NCBI GenBank assembly: GCA_964637515.1
Contig: CAZWUI010000003.1
Location: 83,989 to 147,988 of the forward strand
DNA: 64,000 bases
Direction: 5' to 3'
From: RGIG4097 sp964637515
GTDB taxonomy: Bacteria > Bacillota > Clostridia > Christensenellales > CAG-917
The notes under the pieces were generated by a model. That model did no database searches, was not told the DNA's origin, and saw nothing but the letters and a program-made list of their open reading frames with translations. Made by a program: the position numbers and the translations under genes. Positions 35,301-47,300 of this stretch are shown here, piece after piece; the stretch's first letter is position 1; every line of letters starts with the position of its first letter.

Positions 35301-38300
35301 CGCAGTTCTCGGCTCCAACGTTATCTCCCTTGAAAATGCGGAAAATTCCAACGCAGACACTTGGTCGTATAACGGCACAAGCACAGGCAATAACGTTTCC
35401 ACCATAGGTGGCACCGACTACGTCGGCGGTATTGCGGGCTATCTCGACGGCGGTAACAACCTGTTCACCGGAGTGTTCTCCACCGCAAACGTCGGTGGCG
35501 CAAGCTACGTGGGCGGTCTTGTCGGTCAGGTCAAGGGTGGTACGTTCAACTCCTGTTTCGTCACCGAACCCGGCACAAAACTCGTGGACTTCTCGACGGA
35601 TAAAGTCAAGGCAACGACGCAGTACGCAGGCGGTATCGCAGGCTCGGCAGACGGCGCAAACGTGTCCTTCAACGACTGCTACGTGCAAGGTTTCAAGTGG
35701 AGCAGAGTCGGCACGTCTTCGGGCGGTGTTGCAGGCTATGCATCATCCACCGTTAAATTTGAAAATTCGTGGGCGTTGTACCTTGCGGTCAATGCCGACT
35801 ACACCACCGTTTCCAAGAACGCAAACGGTAAATATATCATTGCGGACCCCGAATCGACTTCGAGCGGTTCCACTTCCGTTAGCACTGCGACGATTTACGA
35901 AATGCTCGTCTTCGCAGGACTGCAAGCAAACACCACTCTCACCAATACGAGCAATATGAGAGCGGTCAAGACGACAAGCCAAGCAGGGAAGGGCATAATT
36001 CCGCTCGGCATTACTCTCCCCACCCATAGCGGTGCGCTCACCAACGATACGGACAAAGTCCAACTCGTTTTCTACGACGTGAGCGGAACTGAAACCGCCA
36101 CCAACAACGCTTTCAATGCGGAAAACGATAGCAGTACGAACGCTACGATGCTTTATATCTATCTCGCAATCGGCAAAGAGTCGATGTCCGTCTGCCGTCG
36201 TCAAGTCGTGTTCAACAACGTTTCGGACTACACAAACACTACCGCATGGCAAAATGCCTACTTGTCCTTGACGAAACCCATTCAATATAGGGAAAATCAA
36301 TACAAAGCGACAGTCTCACTCACGAACACCGCAGGCCCTTACGAAGGTGCGTTCCAAATCACGTTTATTGCAAACTATTCCGTGTCGGGCGGTACGCTTT
36401 CGGGTGCATACGTTTTCGTCAGCAGAAATACGACTTTCAGTTACTCTAAAAACAGTTCGGTCGCACCGCTCATCATTGCGAATATGGACGATTGGAATGC
36501 GTTTGCAAACGCAGTTCGCGGAACGCAAGGCACTTGGACGGGAGCGGTCAAACTGACGGCAAATATCGGCACGGTATCGAATCCCGTGACTTTGCCCGCA
36601 GGCTACTGCTCGACGAGCGACATCAACAAATTCCGTTTCGGCGGAACGTTCGACGGCAACGGCTATACGATTACCGTAAAATTGTGGGCTTCAAACGTGA
36701 GTACAAATAATGAAATCGGACTGTTCCCGCAAGCGGCGGGCGCAACTTTCATGAATTTGACCGTTGCAGGCTCCGTCGGCGTAGTGACTACCGATTCAAA
36801 CGGCAATCCCACCGCCGATTCATCAGCGGCGGGCAACGATATCGGAGCATTCGTCGGCATTGCACGTGGCAACCTCACTTTCCTCAACTGCAAAAACCAA
36901 GCATTCGTCAGCGGTGGCATGGGACACAATACCGGCGGTCTTGTTGGCACTGCGGGCAACAATAACGTCACTTTCATTGACTGCGTCAACGAAGGTGGTG
37001 TTATCAGTGCGGGCAACTTCTCTTCAAACGGCACCGTTCAATACGGCGTAGGCGGTATCATCGGTTCTACCGGTACTTCGACTGCCGGTTCTGTAATTCT
37101 TGAAAGTTGTCGTAATGCGGCTACCGTTATGGCTGACGCAAACGTCGGCGGTATCATCGGTTTGTCAGCAAGCACTTGCACCATCAGAAACTGTGGTAAT
37201 ACCGGCAACGTAACGGGTGCATCCGCATATGAGAGCGATACTTGCGTAGGCGGTATTGCGGGTATCGGTACCGAAGACGGTAACTTGAATATATATGCAT
37301 GTTACAACACAGGAGATATTCTCGCTTACGGAAACAAAGCGGGCGGTATTCTCGGTGGTGACAGTCAATATACAAAGGTCGGCTCGAAAGAAACGAAGAT
37401 TTACTATTGCTACAACACCGGCTCGGTCACGACGGGCGGTCCTAATCCGCAAACGTCGGGTGGCGGCGGTGTTCAGGCAGCAGGTATTGTCGCAACGCTG
37501 ACCTATATCGACATTCAATATTGCTACAACGTAGGCACGATTAGAGCAAACGGCGTTGTTTATACGGGAACTGCCTTGGGTGTTAAAGTCTTCCCGCACG
37601 CTCGTATCGGCGGTATCGGCGCATACGCCGGCGACAATGCAAAGGTCATCTTGAAGAATTGCTACAACGTAGGTCAAATAGTTATCGGCGGTAATATCAG
37701 AACCGCAACCGGCGAATACAACGATTCGTCTTATGCGGCAGGCATTTTGGGCGAAATCGAAGATAACTTCTACAATAGCAACGTTGATATTTCAAACAAC
37801 TATTCACTGAAATATCAGGTTCACAGACTTTACAAACTAAAAGACGGCGGCGGAACAGCTCCGTCAACTTCGGATGGCGGTTTGCAATCCGGTTGGGATA
37901 GCTACGAATGGCAAACTTATGCGCAATACACTACGGACTGCTCTTATAGCGGTGCGGTAATTGATTCTATTGCGGATTTCACTTCCGCTTATTTCAGTGG
38001 CGCAAGTGAAAGAATTATACCTATGGCAAACGCCACTACCTATTCGAATATTATTTCAAACAAAGTCATTGACGGAAACGACAATGTAATTCGAACCGAC
38101 CACCTTAATTCAATTGATTATAACACGGGTAATTCGGCGGTTATGAACACCACGGGCACGAAGACCTACGGCGGTGCTACAACCGTTACCGCAACCAACG
38201 TCAATACCGGTATTGAAAACGGCTCTCTCGGCGGATATATCTACGTTTATGGTTGCTTGCCTCAACTCGCATGTTTTGCACTCGACACCAAGAACGGCCT

Positions 38301-41300
38301 TGCGATGACTTCCATGGGCTACGGCTACGACGAAGTCAACGAACGTTACGTTTTGCAACCTGCAGGCGGTGCGGAGAATCCCTATATCATCAAAGACGGC
38401 ATTGACTTCATGGGTATCAATGCAATCACGCAATCTTGGGGAAATCATTACGATTTCACAAATGCTAACATAGAGTTTGCGGACAGCACCAACAACCTGT
38501 CCGGTGATATTTGCACCTATATCAATTTGCCTACGGACGAAAACAACCTTGCAAACGCATACAAGTTCATGAACGGCAAGAATAATAAAACGACCGAAGG
38601 CAAGAGCTATCATATCTATTCAAAGGGTGCCGTCATCAAACAACAAAAGAACTACTTTGAAACGGGTGTAAACTCCTATTCGGGTAGCGGTCAATGGAAA
38701 GCAAGAAATGCCTACTACAACGGATCTTCTTTGACGACAGGGGCGGGCATTTCCACCGTGAATATCTATCCCGTGGGTATGTTCGGCAATAGCGGCAACC
38801 GCTCGTTCAAGGGTAATATCGACGGCAGACTCAAGACAATCAATGCGAACAATATCCACCAAACCGATTGGGACAATTCGTCCAAGGCGGAAGTCAGGGG
38901 ACTCAAACTCGACAGAACGATAGGACACGCCGAAAACGGTGTGGGTGTTGACGTATATGCGGGACTCTTCGCATTCATAGAGAACGCAACGGTGTCGAAT
39001 ATCAAAGCGTCGGGAACTATCACCGGCAGAGCTATATCGTCGGGCGGTAACGTACACGTCGGCGTTGTCGGCTACGCAAAAGGGGAGTCCGTCGTCGACG
39101 GTATGGAAGCGGTCGGTTTGACCATTCGAGCGTTGAACGCAACTGGCGGAACTCGCACGAATGCGGTCGGCGGTATCATCGGCGTTGCAGAACCCGCAAG
39201 CGAACAAACTCTCACAATCAAGAACTGCAAAGTGTCGGGCGCAACCACAGTCACCGGCTTTGCTCCCAATATCGGCGGCATCATCGGTCTGTCCTCGTCC
39301 TACAACAACGCAGGCGCAAGTGCGCAGGTCGTCGTCCAAAACTGCAACGTGCAGAGCGCAACCCTGTCCACCACAGGCACGCAAACTCTCGTCGGCGGTA
39401 TCGTCGGCAAATGCTCGGACAACGGCTCTCTCACCGTCACAGGCTCGTCCGTCGGCACGATTGGCACAACCGCTACGTCCACTTCAAACTACTCGGTCAC
39501 CATAAAAGGCAACTACGCAATCGGCGGTATCGCAAGCAATGCGGTCGCAAACTCCAATTCCAATATGGCGTTCATCGACTGCACCGTCTACGGCGATGTC
39601 GTCATTGAGCGTACCGGCACGACCAACGATTCCGCTTACGGCACTGCAATCGGTGGTATTGTCGGCTACATTTCAGACGATGCAAACGCATTCTCGCTCT
39701 TCCGTGGCGCTCTCGGTTTCCACGGCACGATAAACGCAAGCGTAGGCTCTGCGACTGTCAAGAATATCGGCGGTGCGGTCGGATATATGGGCACGTCCGC
39801 AGTATTCGACTCGATCGACGTCAATATCTATGGCAAAATCACCACTCCCGACGGCGGTACAATTGAGAATATCGGCGGTTTCGCAGGCTACAGCGCAGGC
39901 GGTACTCTCGACGGCAAATTCTTCGTTGCTCCTGTCCTTGACTGCGAAAATGCAAACTACGTCGGCGGTTTCATAGGACTCAACGGCGGTAACACCGCTA
40001 TCACGCGTACCTCTAAAATCTACACCGCAAAAGAGGACGGCACCTCGGGCAATCCCGTCGAAAACGGCGGCGGTTCAATTCTCGGCAAAAATTACGTCGG
40101 CGGATTCATCGGCGGCAACTCCGCAAGCGGGGATAGCGGTCTTTATATCGGCGCGAAAGAGTTTCTCGGCGCAAGCTTCGGCTCGGATAGCGACAAGGCG
40201 GGCATCTTCTTGTATTCTTCCGTTGACGGCAAAGCGTATATCGGCGGTTTCCTCGGCAGAAACGAAGGCAATCTCTACGGTGAGTATTGTCAGGTCGTCA
40301 ACGCAGGTCAGGTCGGTGCGGGCAATTCGTCAAAGGGTACGTCGTCAACGTCTTGCGTGGAAATCATCGGCGGCGTCATCGGCTCGAACGGTGCGTCTTC
40401 AACCATCGTATTCGGCGCAAACGCAAGCTTCCAAAACAACGGTCAGGTCGGCAATAGCGCATACACCACCGCATATCAGAAGTTTATCGGCGGTATTCTC
40501 GGCGCAAACGCAGGCACTTTCAACAATACAGGTATTCTCGTCAACACCGGCAACGTCTACGGCTATGAGTACGTCGGCGGTGCTATCGGCTTGCTCATAA
40601 GCGGTACGATAAGCGGTACGCTTTCAAACGGCGTCGGTTCGTCGGGTGAGTCTTTCGCAGCGGACTCCGACGCTCTCGCTTGCGACGAAAACGCAGCGAC
40701 AACCGGCTCCGCAACCGTCACCGCAGAAAAGAACGTCGGCGGTGTCATCGGCGCAATGCTCGGCGGCGCTACGGTCGGATCTTCTTCCGCATCCACTCAC
40801 CTTTATAACTACGGCACCGTCACCGCCACGGGCGCAATCTCCAACGCAGGCGGTATCATCGGTCTTATGTATGGCACCATTCAGGGTAGCAGTGCAAATA
40901 AGGTCGTCTTTGAAAACCACGGTCAAGTTGTCGCAAATAACTTCGCAGGCGGTATCATCGGCGTCGTGGACGGTCTCATCGACAACGCCTCCTTCACCAA
41001 CTATTCCGCAAGTATGACTTTCGGCGGAAATACCGCTATGGGCGGTGCTATCGGCGCAATCACCACAGGTTACGGCAATTCGCACTTCCCGTTGTCCACC
41101 GTTACTTCGGTCGGTACGAATTACAATACCAATAATATCGCAACCCATATCACCAACACCCACTTCGCCTATCAGGCAAGCGCGGGCAGTACCGATCAAG
41201 TCACCGTCACCGCAACAGGCTCCAAGGGCGGCGAACAAACCATCGGTTCCACTTACTTCAAAGGCGGTCTGGGCGGTGTCATCGGCGTCATCAATGCAAG

Positions 41301-44300
41301 CGATATAAACGATACGAACTACTGGAGCGGTAACTCCTACTACGTCAACGGTAACGTCAAAGGTACCGGCGTGGACGGCGTAGGCGGTCTTGTCGGCGCA
41401 ATCGACGGATCCAAGGTCGTCATCGACAACATGCTCGTCTATCAGTCCGCAATCGAAGGCGCAAACAACGTCGGCGGTATCGTCGGCTACAACGCTTCGG
41501 GCGTGACCAACGCTCCCTCTATCATCAACTGCTTCAACGTCAAAGGCACGATTTCAGGCACGTCCAACTACGGCGGTATCGTCGGTTATGCGAAGAATAC
41601 CTACACCGACGGTTCCTACTGGATCTTGCCGTTCTCGAACGACGTTTTGAACAAGGTCGATCCGAACAATATCAGCGGCACTTTGAACGCATCGTTCAAC
41701 GTAGCGGGCAGTGGTAGGAGCGGATATAGGACCGCTCTCACCGCAGTCACCACCACGAATACCGCCACCACCACAACGAAGGACGAAATCACCAAGATCG
41801 TCACCACCACCAAGACTACGGGCGGTGAACTCTTCACGTCCAATGGCGGTGCGGCTATCTCGGGCGCAGCGGATATGAACGCTACGCTCTACTACGCAAC
41901 CGTCACAGTCGTCACCACGTCAACTCTCGATACGGAAAAGGACGAGTGGGAAACCACTGAAACTACCACCACCGCTTACACCGCGGTCGGCGCACCCAAA
42001 GACGTCTTGAACTTCTCGGTGTCTTATATGTCTGCAAACTCCGACGAGCCGTCCGCTCTCGGTTACGCAAGTTGGGGAGCGCTCGCAACCGCTTATAACC
42101 CCGAAATTCTCTACAATCCCGCTCACGGCTTTGGCTCCTACGGCGATGCGGGTAATATTGTCTACTCGACAGGGGATATCGAACACGGCTTCTTCTACGT
42201 CTACGCACAGGACGGCGCAACCGGCGCAAACGCTACTATCTCGGTGGATATTTCAGGAAACGAACTCAATCAGTGGAATATCATCGCGAATACCCCCGTC
42301 AAAGGCACTATCGACAACTCCGCGATGACCTATGACAACTCCGCTATCGAAGTCGGTCATATCTACACCAAAGCAACCGTCCCCAACGGCTCGGGTTACT
42401 ACGTCTACTTCTACGGCACCACGCCGAATCCTAACGATAACAACGCAGAATCCGATTACTCCGCTCTCGACGTCAGAGGAAAGAGCAGTAGCGGCGCAAC
42501 GGGCACTATCTACTTCGATTGGGACACCAACGCAAAAGAAAACGCAACGAGCAACTACGGCGCAGTCGGCAACGTCCTTGTCTACTTCAGAAAGGTCACA
42601 ATGGAATCTGGTCTTGTCTACAACGGTATGCAACGCTATGCGCCTATCGTCGATATGACCTACAAACTCAACACCGCAAGCACAACCACAGACAAGGTCA
42701 ATCAGTCTTACTACTACTTCGCGGATACCGCGGACGGCTCCGTCAATACCGCAACAAACGCAGGCACTTACGACGTCAAAGCAAATATCTGGTTCCGCGA
42801 CTCCGCAGGCGACGTCGTCACGATCGGCTCGGTCGATTCCAACGCCAACACCGAATACAAGTGGACGATAAATCAACGCGAACTCGAACTCACGGATAAG
42901 ACGAGCACTTCGGTCGGTATCTACGACGGCACCTATAAACATTTTGTCGAATTTGTCGTCGCAAACTCCGTCTACGACGGCACCGAACTCCTGAAACTCT
43001 TGTCTATCAAGGCGGAAAACGCAACGGTCACCACGTTGAGCAGCGGTTTGGTCGCAACGGGCAACAATAGCACCACCGCATATTATTCGAAAGTCAACGG
43101 CGAAAACTCCACCGCCGCTAACGACTGCTCTTATACCGTGGTCGGCGGTGCGTACTCTGAGGCGTCGTCCGTCCAAACTTACACCTATACGTTCAGAGTC
43201 TTCTTCAATCAGGCAGGCTCCCACAAGGTCGAAGTTTCCGCAAATACGAACGACAATATCGGCAAAAACTACAAACTCGGCACAAACACTCTCACCGTCC
43301 AAGTCAACAGACGTAAACTCACCATTAGCACGACTTATTCGGGCAGTTCTCCGTACACCTACAACGGCGGTGAAAGTTATCAAGGTTTGACGAGAATTAC
43401 AATCGGCGGAAACGGTGTGAACGAAGGTTTTGTCGGCAGTGATTACAACTCCGTCAAATTCACCATAAACGGCACTGCAACCGCAGGCGGTTCACAGAAA
43501 AATAGCCTTATCACCATCGGTGATCTCAACAAATCGGGTAGCTCCATCTACTACAACGTGCAGGCAACCGACGCCGCAACCTACAACGTGACGATCACCA
43601 AGCCGAGCACCACTTCGGGCGTGGCGAAAAACTATACGATTTCAGGGCAGTCGTCCTTCACTTGGACTATCGACAAACGCTCTATCAGCACGAGCGGTCT
43701 GACTATCAAAGATACCACCGTCACCTACGACGGCAAAGTGCACTATATCGACTCCGAAGGCGGTAGCGGTACGGGTAGCTCCAACCAAGAAACCGTCGGC
43801 AAAGAAACCATTACGTTCAGAGTCAACGTCACCTATTCGGGTACGGGCGGTTCAAATGCCGCAGTCAACGTCGGCACTTACACCGCTACCGTTAGCGCAG
43901 ATAGTCAAGGCTCAGTCGGCGGCACCGGCACCGTCGTCAGAGCGGACGGATGTCTGTCAAAAGTCCCCGTCGAAAACGCGGCGGACAACTACAATATCAT
44001 CTTCAAGGGCTCCACGACAGGCACTGCGACGTTGACCATCAATCCTGCAGAAATCAACGTGACCGGTTGGAACGTACGCTCTTACGTCTACACGGGCTCC
44101 GACCAAGGTCCGTCAGTCGCGAAAGTAAACGTAGGCGGAAAAGAGTATACGACCGGAATCGGCTACTCGAACAACCAACTCACGATTACGAGCGTGTTTG
44201 GCAGTGAAACTCTCACTCTCACCGCAACCGGATTCAGAAACAAGAACGCAGGCACTTCGTATACCGCAAAGGTTACCGCAATCGCAAGTGCAACCGGCAA

Positions 44301-47300
44301 CAATGCGGCGGGTGCAACCCAAGTCGGCAACTACAAACTCGGCACGAACAATTCCACCGGTTACTCAATCGCGAAATCAAAGATTTCGTTCACCTACACC
44401 GGCACAGTCGGCGACAAGGTCTACGACGGCACGACCAAGTATGAAGGGTTCACTGCATCGAGTTATTCGATTTCGACGTCCAACGGAGGTTCGACTTCGA
44501 GAGACGCAATCACTCTCGGTGATGCACATTACTGGAACGGCTCGTCCGCAGTGGCGGATACCAACGTCAAGACGGGTACGCAAGCGTACAGCGTGCGTTT
44601 CAACGCAACTCTCAAAGACAGTGCCAACTACGAATGGACTTCGGGTAGCGGCGTCTACACGACTTCCGCAACCGCACATATCACTCCCAAGGGATTGACC
44701 GTCACTCTCAACGATTACAACAACCGTGCCTATAAGTCCTTTGACAACGACGAGAACTACGCAACGATAACTTCAAACGGTAGCAAGGACGCAAAGAGCA
44801 AGTCTCAACGCACCGGCAAAGGTATCACCGTCAGCGGATTCATCGCTACGGATTCGGGCGTCGTGCTCGACGCATTCTTCAGAGAAGAGGACAGAAACCG
44901 CGCGGACTTCGACGAGTACGTCAACGGTATATTCAAGGATGCAAATGGCAACTATTCGGCGGGCGGTTCAAACAAAAAGATGCTCGAATTCAAACTCTCG
45001 TCCACGAATAGCAAACATCTCAACTACTACATTGCGGACGTGAAACACAAAGGCGGTTCCAGTGCGCTCGCAACTGCGATAACTGAAACTTCCGCACCTA
45101 CGCAAATCTACGTGCTTTGCAAGGATTCTCAAATCACTTCGACAAAGATCAACAACGTCTCGACGTACAAGTCGTCCACGCTCTCCGTCGAAATCACGAA
45201 GTACACCGCAAAAGCGGACTACAGCAACACCACTCAAAGTTACGCAAAAGCGGATAACTCCTACAACACGGATTGGCTGGAAGTGACAGGTAAACTCCGC
45301 GTGCCTAGTTCTTGGAAACTCGACGTGGAAGTCAAAGTCGAAAACGGTTGGATGACCGAAAACGGACAAAACAAAGAATACAAGAAGTACACCCGTATCG
45401 TCGGTCGCGCGACGAGCGAAAATCTCGGTGCGACTCTGTCGTCTGCAAGCGGAAAAGACTTGTGCGTGACTCTCCGCAACCAACCTACTCTCGTCATCGG
45501 CTACTTCGTAGCGACCGAAGACGGCTATCAGGTCGGCTCCGTGGCGGGCTTGCTCATCGCGACCGAATACTACAAGGGCAACTACAAGGACGAAACGAGC
45601 GGTACGACCGAGGATAAGGCATACAACTTCAACGTCGTGCCTATGGCGGTGCCTACCGGTATCGAACTTGACGTGGCAACCTATCCGACCACTTGGGAAG
45701 GTTTCCTTGAAGCGTACTACACCAAGTATAACGAGTCTTACGATATAACCACGCACCCCGCTTACGCAACCTATCTGTCCATCGCCGCAGAGTATAAGAC
45801 CGCAACCGGACTCGATCTCGAAGAACCCGCTTACGGTATCTATATCTACGAGGATAGCGAAGAAACCGGTTACTACTACTGGCAACCTATCGAAATCGAA
45901 ATGCCCACCTACACCAAGTTTGTGCAAGTGAACGACTTTGATATGATCGTCACCGATCGCGACTTGCAACTCTTGCAAGAATCCTTCGGCAACAACTGGG
46001 GCGCGGGCAAGACTTATCTTTCTAACGTCGTCTTGTTCAAAGTCGGCAGTGTCGCAGTTTTGAGCGACTCCGTGTTCACGGGTGACTTCAACGGCACTTA
46101 CGACGGAGCAGGGTACACGATCGACCACTTGACCATTTTGGCAAACGTAACGAGCGGTGACGGCGTGAATATCGGTATGTTCGCACATCTCGGCGCACCC
46201 TCCACCACGACTTCGTCGGGTGAGTCTACCGTAAATACCAGCGAAATCACTTCGATCAATATCCGCAATGCGAATATCCAAGTCTACGACTCTCGCACGA
46301 GCGGTACGTTGAACGTCGGTGGTATCGTCGGATATGCGCAACTTGCAAAGAGTATGACGAATTGCACCTTCCACGGTGTCATCAACGTCAATTCCGCAGG
46401 CGCAACCGTGAACGTAGGCGGTCTTATCGGCAAGGACGAATCGTCCGTTGAAAATCTCACCATAGGTGAAACCACTATATTGAACACTCCCGTCTACGCA
46501 GGCACCGTCGTCGCAACCATAACCGTGACCGCACCGACTGCAAACGTCGGCGGTATCGTCGGTCTTGCAAAGGCGGAAAACACCTATCAAAAAGTCGTGT
46601 CCGTCAGCGAAATCTACGTCTTCTCGGCGGGTACGGTCAATATGGGCGGTATCGTTGGCACGACCGCAACCGTTACGGACGGTCACTATCTCAAGCATGC
46701 AACCTTCACCGTCAACAACGGCACCTACACCGAAAAGACGAACGCATACGGCAGTGCAAAAACCTACGACGAACTTTACAACGGCAGTAATTCAAACTAT
46801 AATAGTAGCGGAGTAATGGGCGACACCGCATCCGCAAAAGGCTCTCTTGACTTCATCGCTGACGTTCAACCCATTGCAAGCGCAAGCGAAACCGTCACCA
46901 TAAAACCGAGAGAAAGTATGCGCCTTGCGGATATCATCGACACCTACGTGTTGAAGTACGAAATCTCCGAAACCACTATCACCGTTGACGGCAACTCCGC
47001 AAAAGCATATCAAAAGGCAAGCACGAGCGCATACGTCGGCACCGCAAAAGGCACGACGAGCAGTCGTATCGGAATTGCAAATCAACAGCACGTCAATCTC
47101 ATCACGACGTTCAACTATATGAACTTCTCGCTGAAGAATGATATAACCATGTACACGGGCTACACTCTCAAGACGTCCCCCGAAGCGTTCATCGGCTCGG
47201 TCACGAGAGTGAACAATGCAATCATCAACGTGCGCACCGCTGTGGACAGCAAGACTCCGTCAATGTTCGCGCACAACGCAACAAATTCAAACCTTGATTG

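Noticed and set aside
44968..46698. Long open frame of 576 codons antisense to the giant gene
   Set aside because: Mirror of the coding strand's codon bias, with no signal peptide, known motif or ribosome site.
31650..46700. Recurring short DNA words suggesting a CRISPR array
   Set aside because: The words keep reading frame, encode VGGIVG and have irregular spacing; they are protein repeats.
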